From Haloarculaceae archaeon (GTDB lineage: Archaea; Halobacteriota; Halobacteria; Halobacteriales; Haloarculaceae), in contig JAHENN010000144.1 of assembly GCA_018609665.1 (NCBI GenBank), positions 1-7,771 on the forward strand: a DNA stretch of 7,771 nucleotides, read 5' to 3'. Position 1 is the first letter of the stretch, and each line of letters opens with the position of its first letter. The notes under the pieces were generated by a model, which saw only the letters and a program-made list of their open reading frames with translations, had not been told where the DNA came from and searched no databases. Position numbers and translations under genes: made by a program. Positions 1 through 5,154 of the stretch are shown here, piece by piece.

Positions 1-84
1 GCGTCGTTCGACCTCGGGGCGGCCGCCGACCGCGCGGCGGCGGACGCCGAGCGGGTCGACTTCCGGGCGCACCGAACGGCTTAA
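1..84 (+). CDS. C-terminal end of an unidentified protein (5' end outside window)
   Basis: Frame 1 is open from the first base to a TAA at 82-84 and encodes 27 residues ending RVDFRAHRTA. The Ala/Asp/Arg-rich composition and the G/C-ending codons fit a haloarchaeal coding tail. Too little is present to recognise a family. The stop codon coincides with the likely TATA box of the RNase P RNA gene downstream, so the two genes are packed tightly. An alternative is that this is only an open stretch in GC-rich DNA, but the codon pattern and the position directly before a separate RNA gene favour a real gene end. Confidence 0.6.
   Translation, partial: ASFDLGAAADRAAADAERVDFRAHRTA
81..84 (+). promoter_or_regulatory. 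Probable TATA box of the RNase P RNA gene
   Basis: TTAA at 81-84, in the context GGCTTAACC, lies 25-28 bases before the inferred RNA 5' end at about 109. That is the normal archaeal TATA-to-start distance. It is the only A/T run between the upstream stop codon and the RNA, and it is itself part of that stop codon. The box is short and inferred from position only. Confidence 0.45.
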
Positions 85-108
85 CCGACGGACCGGCGTA
101 GCGAGAGC

Positions 109-485
109 CGGCAGAGGAAGCCCGGCTCCCGTGGGCGCGCCTCCCGGCGTGCCCATGAGGAAAGTCCCCCCACCCTCCGGGCAGGTGACCGGGCGCAAGC
201 CCGGAGCGGGAGACCGCTGGCGCTGGAACAGAAACGAGACCCCCCGCCCCGACCGATGAGGCGCGGACGACGCGCGTCGTCCGGCGGCCGCCGGCTCCCG
301 GCTCGCGGCCGCGCGAACCGACCCGCGAGGGGAGGGAGCGAACCCGCCGAGGGCCGACGGGCGGGAACGGGTGGAACGGCGAATCCTCACCGGTGCAAGC
401 CCGCCGCCACAGGTAGCCCGGAGACGCGGCGGGCGCTCAGCCGAATGCCGGGTCGAAACAGAAGGGGGCTTACTATCCTCAGCCG
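109..485 (+). ncRNA. rnpB: RNase P RNA, archaeal type A
   Basis: This is the catalytic RNA of ribonuclease P, which removes 5' leaders from precursor tRNAs. The universally conserved blocks are present in order. CR-I (GAGGAAAGUCC) is at 157-167. A P8 hairpin with a GCAA loop is at 189-204. CR-II (GGAACAGAAACGAGACC) is around 226-242, a CR-III-like GGGUGGAACGGCGAA around 369-383, CR-IV (GAAUG) at 443-447 and CR-V (ACAGAAGGGGGCUUAC) at 458-473. The P4 pseudoknot helix forms between AAG(U)CCCCC at 162-170, with the expected bulged U165, and GGGGGCUU at 464-471. Helix P1 closes the molecule by pairing 109-118 with 476-485 (nine pairs, one A-A mismatch), which sets the ends used here; they could be off by several bases. 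At about 377 nt the length is normal for haloarchaea. Open reading frames running through this stretch are not genes. Confidence 0.96.
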
Positions 486-529
486 TCCGCGCCGAAACCG
501 TCTTGTCGACGGCGGCACGTCTCCCGACG

Positions 530-1519
530 ATGCGGCCCTCGGTCGTCCTCGTGCTCGCGGTGGTCGTCCTGGCCGGCTGTACGGCCCCGGTCGACGTCGA
601 CCCGCGCGACGACTGGGACGGCGACCCCGACAACCACTGGCGGGCGGAGACGCTGACGGTGAGCTACGAGGCCGCCGACGACCGCGACTACGGGCCGGCG
701 GTCCGGAAGGCGCTGGCCTACTGGTCGGACAACGCCGGGCGGTACGCCGGCTACGACGTCGCGCTGCGGGTCGCCGACGACCCCGCGGCGGCGGACGTCC
801 ACGTCCGGTTCGTCGACGAGGTGCGCGACTGCGGGACCCACACCGACGACGACGCCGCCGGCTGTGCGCCCGTGCTGTCGACACCAGAACAGGTCGACCG
901 CCCGGTCGACGTCCGGGTCGAGACCGGCCTCTCCGGGGCGTCGACGGTCGCGGTCCTGAAGCACGAACTCGGGCACGCGCTCGGGCTGACCCACGGCGAC
1001 GAGCCGCGGTCGGTGATGCGATCGGAGAGCCGCCTGACCACGCGGCCGGAGACGAACGCCACCGACCGGGCGTTCCCCTGGGCGTCGGAGACGCTCGACG
1101 TCCACGTCGCCGCCGACGTTCCCCCGGAGCAGCGCGACGAGACCGAGCGGCAGGTCGAGGCCGCCCTCGGTTACTTCGCGGCCGGCGCCGGCGGGACGGT
1201 CCCGGAGTCCGCGCGCTTCCGGCGGGTCGACGCGGCCGCCGACGCCGACGTCGTCGTCACGGTGACCGAGGCGGACGACTGCCGGCCGGAGAGCGGCTCC
1301 TGCGGGCGGCTCTCCGGGGTCGACCCCGACGGCGACGGCGCCCTCGAGCGGTACACCCGGCTGGAGGTGACCGTCGTCGGCGTGGAGCCGGCGGCCGTCG
1401 GCTGGCACGTCGGCCGGTGGCTCGGGACCGGCTTCGGCCTCGAATCGGAGTCGGAGTACCCCGAGCCGCTGCGGGAGAACGCGAGCTACGAGGAGCGGCG
1501 CGGCGAGTGGTGGGAGTAG
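530..1519 (+). CDS. Secreted matrixin-type zinc metalloprotease lipoprotein with a second, degenerate protease-like half
   Basis: The 329-residue product is predicted to be an extracellular, membrane-anchored protease. Residues 1-17 form a short hydrophobic signal ending in the lipobox LAGC, with lipidated Cys17. A typical twin-arginine is missing, so Sec export is likely. Residues 145-155, HELGHALGLTH, match the metzincin signature HExxHxxGxxH: zinc ligands His145, His149 and His155, catalytic base Glu146. Met163 follows the third His by eight residues, the spacing of the matrixin Met-turn. The fold is therefore well supported; the substrate is unknown. Residues about 187-312 repeat the pattern of 40-163, including a paired-cysteine loop (C101/C112 and C251/C258), but without the zinc site. 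The start is ATG at 530 because the frame upstream lies inside RNase P RNA and because this start places the signal peptide at the N-terminus. No Shine-Dalgarno is seen. The gene lies 44 bases after rnpB and converges with the aminopeptidase gene. Confidence 0.9.
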   Translation: MRPSVVLVLAVVVLAGCTAPVDVDPRDDWDGDPDNHWRAETLTVSYEAADDRDYGPAVRKALAYWSDNAGRYAGYDVALRVADDPAAADVHVRFVDEVRDCGTHTDDDAAGCAPVLSTPEQVDRPVDVRVETGLSGASTVAVLKHELGHALGLTHGDEPRSVMRSESRLTTRPETNATDRAFPWASETLDVHVAADVPPEQRDETERQVEAALGYFAAGAGGTVPESARFRRVDAAADADVVVTVTEADDCRPESGSCGRLSGVDPDGDGALERYTRLEVTVVGVEPAAVGWHVGRWLGTGFGLESESEYPEPLRENASYEERRGEWWE

Positions 1520-1540
1520 CGCCGGCGACCGGGGCGGCGA

Positions 1541-2638
1541 CTACCCCTCGAACCGGAAGGTCCCGTCCCGCTGGACGACCTCGCCGTCGACCTCGAGCCG
1601 CGAATCGGCCGAGACGTCGGTGATCATGTCGACGTGGACGGCGGAGTCGTTGCCCGACTCGCCCTCCGGGAGGTTCGCGTCGTAGGCCCGGCCGAGCGCC
1701 ATGTGGACGGTGTCGCCCATCTTCTCGTCGAAGAGGATGTTGTCGGTGACGCGGTCGATGCCGCGGTTCATGCCGATCCCGAGTTCGCCGAGCCGGCGGG
1801 CGCCCGCGTCGGTCCCGAGGACGTCCTCGACGGCCGCGGCGCCCTGCTCGGCGGCGTAGTCGACCACCTCGCCGTCCTCGAACGTCAGCCGAACGCCCCG
1901 GACCCGCGTCGAGTTGATCGTCATCGGGACATCGAAGAAGACCTCGCCCTCGGTGCCGTACGGCGCGGTGAACACCTCGCCCGACGGGAGGTTGTGGGAG
2001 TCGTAGGCGACAGACGCCGCGGAGTTGACCGCCGTCCGGCCGTCGACCGACATCGTGACGTCGGTGTCGGGCCGGCCGTCCCGCTCGGTGACCAGCCGGA
2101 CCTCGCTGCCCTCGTCGAGGATGGCCTTCATCTCGGCCATCCGTTCGGCCAGCGCCTCCCAGTCCCGCAGGACGGCGTCGTAGACGAACTCGCGGTACTC
2201 CTCGAGGGCCATGCCGGCCTGCTGGGCGAGGCTCCGGGTCGGGTGGACCGTCGACACCCAGTCGGTCGCCATCCGCGCCTCCCGGAGGTCGGTCCGGGCC
2301 CGCGAGTACGCCCCCCGGGTGTCGCCGTCGACGTCCGCCAGGGCGGTCGTGTTCCGGCCGCCGCCGAGCCGGAGGACGACGTCGGCGTGCTCGTACAGCG
2401 CCAGCTCGTGGTCGCCGGCTCCGAAGTCGCCGTCGTGGGCCCGCAGGTAGGCCCGCGAGGCCTCCGCGGAGTCGTACGTCGTCACGACGTTGGCCCCGAC
2501 GTCGCCGAGCTTCTCGACGACGGCGACGGCGAGCTCGTGGGCGCCCTCGGCGACGCCGACCACGACGTCGTCGCCGGGCTCGACGCGCGCACTCCAGTCG
2601 ACCAGCACCTCGGCGTGTTCGCGTACGCGCTCGTCCAT
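1541..2638 (-). CDS. M29 family metallo-aminopeptidase (AmpS/AmpT type)
   Basis: A cytoplasmic exopeptidase that removes N-terminal residues from peptides, probably in peptide recycling; preferred substrates are unknown. Numbering here is from the upstream in-frame ATG at 2644 (367 aa, normal family length). The metal-site segments of M29 peptidases appear in order: NLPSGEVFTAP with Glu223, RRLGELGIGMN with Glu287, FDEKMGDTVHMALG with His314 and the conserved Tyr321 after it, and AVHVDMI with His337 and Asp339. These align with the two Glu, two His and one Asp that bind the dinuclear metal centre in Thermus AmpT and staphylococcal AmpS, so an active enzyme is expected. I chose the start at Met3 (2638) because TATAAAA at 2661-2667 would start transcription at about 2637-2638, giving a leaderless mRNA; initiation at 2644 would add only two residues. 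The gene has its own promoter although it follows the oxidoreductase gene by about 80 bases. The stop is 21 bases from the convergent metalloprotease stop. Confidence 0.93.
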   Translation of the reverse strand: MDERVREHAEVLVDWSARVEPGDDVVVGVAEGAHELAVAVVEKLGDVGANVVTTYDSAEASRAYLRAHDGDFGAGDHELALYEHADVVLRLGGGRNTTALADVDGDTRGAYSRARTDLREARMATDWVSTVHPTRSLAQQAGMALEEYREFVYDAVLRDWEALAERMAEMKAILDEGSEVRLVTERDGRPDTDVTMSVDGRTAVNSAASVAYDSHNLPSGEVFTAPYGTEGEVFFDVPMTINSTRVRGVRLTFEDGEVVDYAAEQGAAAVEDVLGTDAGARRLGELGIGMNRGIDRVTDNILFDEKMGDTVHMALGRAYDANLPEGESGNDSAVHVDMITDVSADSRLEVDGEVVQRDGTFRFEG

Positions 2639-2660
2639 GTCCATCGTACGGCACGGGAGG

Positions 2661-2667
2661 TTTTATA
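2661..2667 (-). promoter_or_regulatory. TATA box of the M29 aminopeptidase gene
   Basis: The minus strand reads TATAAAA here, in the context AGTATAAAACC, the clearest TATA box in the window. Its centre (2664) is 26 bases from the A of the ATG at 2638 and only 20 from the ATG at 2644. This supports a leaderless transcript starting at the second ATG. It also shows that the aminopeptidase gene need not depend on read-through from the oxidoreductase gene. Confidence 0.75.
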
Positions 2668-2725
2668 CTGGCGGTTCGGGGCGAGCCGGAGGTCGCGGCG
2701 GCGCACGGGTGGCCGCGCGCCGCGG

Positions 2726-3991
2726 CTACTCGAGGCCGCTGGCGGCCTCGTCGACCTCGGCGGTGAACCCGGCCGCCCGGAGCCGGTCGGCCAGCGGGAC
2801 GCCGACCGCCGAGGCGGGCGTCAGCACGCCGCCGTCCAGCGGCGACTCCGTTTCGTCCCGGAGCAGACACATCGCCGACTCGCCGAGCATGCGGGCCGTC
2901 GCGCCGTACCCCGGGTCGAGGTCGGCTCCGACGACCGCCTCGGCGGTGAACCGACCGTCCGTCGCCGTCCCGCGACCCACCACCCGCACGGTGAAGTGGC
3001 CGTTCTCGATCTGTGCCTCGCTCGGCCCCTCGCCGGGGTCGGGGAAGACGAACCGGCGGAGTCCCGACCGCAACGGGTCGACGGACATGGCGGCGGCGAA
3101 GGCTCCGAGCCCGCCGGTGGCAAGCGCCGCGGCGGCGGCCCCGGGCAGCCCGCGACCGGTGTCGACCACCTCCGTGCAGCGGAACTCCCGGCCCCAGGGG
3201 TAGCCCAGGAGGGCGTTGCTCCGTCTGACGACGCGCTCGTTCACCGGCGCCATCGGCGAGGGGGCGGTCCAGACCCCGCGCTCGGGGTCGGCCCGCGGGA
3301 GCCGCTGGACCCCGTCGTCGACGCCGTCTCGCTCGCCCGGCGGCGCCAGCGAGTAGGGATTCCGGAGCGCCCGCCGGACCGCCGGGTCCGAGGAGGCCTC
3401 GTCGAACAGCTCGGCGAAGCTGGCCAGCGTCCCGCCGCTGACGCCGCCGTCGCCGTCCGCGAGGTGGATCCGGACCGTCTCGCAGGGCGCGCCGAACGCC
3501 TCCGTCGCGTGCGACTGGACGAGCGCGGTGCCGAGGTCCGCGGGCACGGAGTCGAAGCCGCAGCCGTGGACGACCCGCACGCCGCCCTCGACGGCCGGCT
3601 CGTGGAAGCGGTCGACGGTCTCCCGGACCCAGTTGACCTCCCCCGTCAGGTCGCAGTAGTCGGTCCCGGCGTCGATACACGCCTCCACGAGCGGCGTCCC
3701 GTACGTCGTGTACGGGCCGACGGTCGTGCAGACGACGCGGGCGTCGCGGGCCAGCGCCCGCAGGCTCTCGGGGTCCGTCGCGTCGCCGACGACCGTCGGA
3801 ATCGGCGGCCGGTCGTTGCGCTCGGCGAGGTCGGCCGCCAGCGCCCCGAGGCGGTCGGCGTCGCGGCCCCCCAGCGCCAGCGCCAACTCGTCGGCGCCGT
3901 ACCGCTCGGCGAGATACTCCGCGACGAGCCCGCCGGCGACGCCGGTCGCGCCCCACACGACGATGTCGTACGGTCGGTCGGTGTCCGGCAT
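2726..3991 (-). CDS. Saccharopine dehydrogenase-like oxidoreductase (trans-acting enoyl reductase family)
   Basis: A 421-residue NAD(P)-dependent oxidoreductase. Residues 8-20 (YDIVVWGATGVAG) form the first strand and glycine-rich loop of a Rossmann fold, GATGxxG at 14-20. The next segments match the family that includes mycobacterial Rv2953 and eukaryotic SCCPDH-like proteins: ALGGRD (39-44), TTVGPYTTYGTPLVEAC (89-105), AGTDYCDLTGE (108-118), GCGFDSVPADLG (143-154), SSDPAVRRALRNPYSL, RRSNALLGYPWGREFRCTE, and near the C-terminus ENGHFTVRVVGRG and GVLTPASAVG. Length is normal for the family. Rv2953 reduces enoyl intermediates of a polyketide synthase, but no such partner is visible here and archaea lack the standard fatty-acid pathway, so the substrate is unknown. 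It is not expected to make saccharopine. The start is ATG 3991, directly before the Rossmann strand; a GTG at 4018 would add nine residues but precedes the transcription start inferred from TTTAG at 4026-4030. Expression may be monocistronic. Confidence 0.88.
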   Translation of the reverse strand: MPDTDRPYDIVVWGATGVAGGLVAEYLAERYGADELALALGGRDADRLGALAADLAERNDRPPIPTVVGDATDPESLRALARDARVVCTTVGPYTTYGTPLVEACIDAGTDYCDLTGEVNWVRETVDRFHEPAVEGGVRVVHGCGFDSVPADLGTALVQSHATEAFGAPCETVRIHLADGDGGVSGGTLASFAELFDEASSDPAVRRALRNPYSLAPPGERDGVDDGVQRLPRADPERGVWTAPSPMAPVNERVVRRSNALLGYPWGREFRCTEVVDTGRGLPGAAAAALATGGLGAFAAAMSVDPLRSGLRRFVFPDPGEGPSEAQIENGHFTVRVVGRGTATDGRFTAEAVVGADLDPGYGATARMLGESAMCLLRDETESPLDGGVLTPASAVGVPLADRLRAAGFTAEVDEAASGLE

Positions 3992-4025
3992 TGATCCGTC
4001 TCTCGACCCGTAGGGCACCCACGGG

Positions 4026-4030
4026 CTAAA
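4026..4030 (-). promoter_or_regulatory. Possible TATA box of the oxidoreductase gene
   Basis: The minus strand reads CGTTTAGCC here, the only A/T run upstream of the gene. Transcription would begin near 4001, leaving a leader of about ten bases before ATG 3991. The match to a haloarchaeal TATA box is moderate and the call rests on position. Confidence 0.4.
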
Positions 4031-4087
4031 CGGCCCGGGTGGCGGTGCCCTCTGTACGGGCGGAACGCGCGGGCGGGGTCACCGGCG

Positions 4088-4101
4088 CCGTCGGCCGACG
4101 G
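4088..4101. repeat. Perfect 14-base palindrome between the zinc-ribbon and oxidoreductase genes
   Basis: CCGTCGGCCGACGG is a perfect 7+7 inverted repeat without spacer. It abuts the stop codon of the zinc-ribbon gene (4102-4104) and lies about 60 bases upstream of the oxidoreductase gene's candidate TATA box. It could be a dyad protein-binding site or a 3' structure of the zinc-ribbon mRNA; chance is possible in such GC-rich DNA. Confidence 0.5.
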
Positions 4102-4299
4102 TCACTCCGCGTAGAATCGCACCAGCCCGCAGTCCGCACAGAGGTACGCATCCAGGTACGTCATCCCGCCCACGCCGAGCGTGCCGGACGTCCGCGGGTC
4201 GTCGATGCGCATGCGGCTCGTCGCGCCGGCCGCGCCGGCGGTGGAGTAGTCGACCTGCTCCATGCCGACGTCGCAGTCGGGACACCGGTGTCGGGGCAT
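4102..4299 (-). CDS. Small zinc-ribbon protein (65 aa), function unknown
   Basis: The product has two CxxC knuckles: Cys6/Cys9 (RCPDCD) near the N-terminus and Cys54/Cys57 (LCADCG) near the C-terminus. They are separated by a Gly/Ala- and Asp-containing segment of about 44 residues, and the protein ends in LVRFYAE. Four cysteines in this arrangement should bind one zinc ion in a zinc-ribbon fold. Small CPxC proteins of this kind are common in haloarchaea and mostly uncharacterised, with roles proposed in nucleic-acid or protein binding; nothing here identifies a partner. Start choice is firm: ATG 4299 lies about 25 bases from a TTTATTAG box at 4321-4328, giving a leaderless transcript, and it places the first knuckle at residue 6. 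The gene stands alone, with 557 bases of non-coding DNA upstream and a 14-base palindrome at its 3' end. Confidence 0.85.
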   Translation of the reverse strand: MPRHRCPDCDVGMEQVDYSTAGAAGATSRMRIDDPRTSGTLGVGGMTYLDAYLCADCGLVRFYAE

Positions 4300-4320
4300 A
4301 CGTTCGCTTCGTGGAATCGG

Positions 4321-4328
4321 CTAATAAA
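4321..4328 (-). promoter_or_regulatory. TATA box of the zinc-ribbon gene
   Basis: The minus strand reads TTTATTAG. Its centre is about 25 bases from the A of ATG 4299, so transcription should start at the start codon. The surrounding sequence is GC-rich, which makes the box stand out. Confidence 0.65.
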
Positions 4329-4406
4329 GGGAGCGTACGGAAGGGGATACTCACCTCGGACTCGACGTAGAGACCTCGAACGCCCTCGCGGCGCTCGACC
4401 CTGGTT

Positions 4407-4435
4407 CCGATGGACGAGCAAAGCGAGTCCATCGG
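4407..4435. repeat. Inverted repeat, 9-bp stem
   Basis: CCGATGGAC (4407-4415) and GTCCATCGG (4427-4435) are exact reverse complements around the 11-base loop GAGCAAAGCGA. This is the first of three consecutive hairpins. Confidence 0.8.
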
Positions 4436-4436
4436 C

Positions 4437-4461
4437 GTCCCGCTCGCTGCGCTCGCGGGAC
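4437..4461. repeat. Inverted repeat, 7-bp stem
   Basis: GTCCCGC (4437-4443) and GCGGGAC (4455-4461) pair exactly around an 11-base loop made of CTCG/GCTC-type sequence. It begins one base after the preceding hairpin. Confidence 0.75.
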
Positions 4462-4493
4462 ACTCGCTGTGCGCCTCACTGTGTTGCGGTGTC

Positions 4494-4516
4494 CTCGCGC
4501 GGCGGCGCCGCGCGAG
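4494..4516. repeat. Inverted repeat, 10-bp stem with 3-base loop
   Basis: CTCGCGCGGC (4494-4503) and GCCGCGCGAG (4507-4516) pair exactly around GGC. The all-but-two G/C stem would be very stable in RNA from either strand. No U-rich tract follows, so a standard archaeal terminator is not indicated. Confidence 0.8.
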
Positions 4517-4602
4517 CGGGCCGAGGGACCGCCGGTCGCTCGTGGCCTGTGTCGTCCGGGAGCGGTCGAGCCCCCCGTGGCGGCCGAGGGCTTTCGAGGT
4601 GG

Positions 4603-4644
4603 CAACGTCGAGGCAAGCGCAAGCTACGTCGAGACAGGTGCAAG
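4603..4644. repeat. 21-base imperfect tandem repeat, two units
   Basis: Units 4603-4623 and 4624-4644 agree at 17 of 21 positions and share the core ACGTCGAG and the end GCAAG. A further partial start (CTAA) follows. The period is a multiple of three, but no supported reading frame runs through it. Confidence 0.7.
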
Positions 4645-4781
4645 CTAATCGAATTACCCCACGCTCCCTGTCCTGTCCGTCCGTTAGAGACTGTACCGAC
4701 CGGGGGACCCGGCGAGCCCTTCGACCCGCGACGGCAAGACATGTTGCGGTCGCTCCGGATTGCAGGACGTACGGACCGACA

Positions 4782-4813
4782 GGCTCGCCGGCGACGATAG
4801 AATCGTACGAGCC
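4782..4813. repeat. Two-part hairpin downstream of the DUF6360-like gene
   Basis: Outer arms GGCTCG (4782-4787) and CGAGCC (4808-4813) enclose inner arms ACGAT (4794-4798) and ATCGT (4802-4806) around the loop AGA, with an unequal internal loop. It starts about 45 bases past the stop codon of the gene at 4858-5154, read on the minus strand. A perfect palindrome GACCGCGGTC at 4828-4837 lies between them. Either could be part of the 3' untranslated region. Confidence 0.5.
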
Positions 4814-4857
4814 GGCCATTGCGTCGTGACCGCGGTCGGCGCGAGGCTGCCGGGCGG

Positions 4858-5154
4858 TCAGTCCTCGTCGTCCTCGCCCGCGGCGGCCTCAACCTTCTCG
4901 GCGTGCTTCTCGAGGTCGGCCGCCAGTTCCCGTGCTTCCGCCGGCGACAGCCGCACCGTCTCGGCGTGGGCCGGCAGGTGCTCCAGCTCCGTGTTGTCCA
5001 GTTCCAACTGCAGCGAGATGTGGTCGGGGTCCCGTCGCGGGCTGGTGACGTTCACGACGGCGAAGGCCTCCTCGGTGAAGTCGTGGCCCTCCGCCTCCCC
5101 GTCGAGGAGGTCCAGCGTCGTGTACGCGTTGACCTTCATGATGCGGTCGGGCAT
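4858..5154 (-). CDS. Small acidic haloarchaeal protein, DUF6360-like
   Basis: A 98-residue, highly acidic, presumably cytoplasmic protein of unknown function. It has no signal peptide, membrane segment or cysteine. The first half, beginning MPDRIMKVNAYTTLDLLDGE, looks like alternating strands (AFAVVNVTS, HISLQLELDNTELE). Residues 67-91 (VRLSPAEARELAADLEKHAE onward) form a probable amphipathic helix before the tail GEDDED. The overall pattern resembles the haloarchaea-restricted family I know as DUF6360; this is recall and was not checked by a search. The start is ATG 5154. The open frame continues to 5247, but that extension is Arg/Thr-rich and unlike the body. A weak CTTA at 5181-5184 would allow a leaderless start, while a better box at 5251-5257 would give a leader of roughly 70 bases. 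It is flanked by non-coding DNA on both sides. Confidence 0.8.
   Translation of the reverse strand: MPDRIMKVNAYTTLDLLDGEAEGHDFTEEAFAVVNVTSPRRDPDHISLQLELDNTELEHLPAHAETVRLSPAEARELAADLEKHAEKVEAAAGEDDED

Larger units (their letters stand above)
4300..4857. other. Non-coding stretch rich in inverted and tandem repeats
   Basis: I find no convincing gene in these 558 bases. Frames that stay open on either strand give Arg/Ser/Pro-rich products without acidic character, domains or plausible starts. The stretch holds the zinc-ribbon promoter at its left end, three strong hairpins between 4407 and 4516, a 21-base imperfect tandem repeat at 4603-4644, and a hairpin plus a 10-base palindrome at 4782-4837. 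It could hold an unrecognised structured RNA, a decayed element or a miniature repeat element; I cannot decide between these. Confidence 0.6.

Noticed and set aside
371..529. Upstream extension of the metalloprotease frame into the RNase P RNA gene
   Set aside because: It would translate conserved RNase P RNA blocks and put the lipobox signal 53 residues inside the protein. ATG 530 gives a normal signal peptide.
1634..3994. A 786-codon open frame on the plus strand
   Set aside because: It is antisense to the aminopeptidase and the oxidoreductase, both well supported. The product is Arg/Val/Gly-rich without domains, a common shadow in GC-rich coding DNA.
3992..4018. GTG start for the oxidoreductase nine codons upstream
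   Set aside because: The Rossmann strand follows directly after ATG 3991, and the candidate TATA box predicts a transcript starting near 4001, after the GTG.
1257..4022. A 921-codon open frame on the minus strand
   Set aside because: It runs in another frame through two recognised genes and the antisense of a third, and gives an Arg/Gly/Ala-rich product with no domain.
4079..4819. Minus-strand open frame of 246 codons through the repeat-rich stretch
   Set aside because: It overlaps the zinc-ribbon gene in another frame, translates the hairpins and tandem repeat, and lacks the acidic composition of the real genes.
4300..4857. tRNA or box C/D guide RNA in the gene-free stretch
   Set aside because: I found no GTTCGA-type T-loop with a matching acceptor stem, and no RTGATGA/CTGA box pair at a suitable distance.
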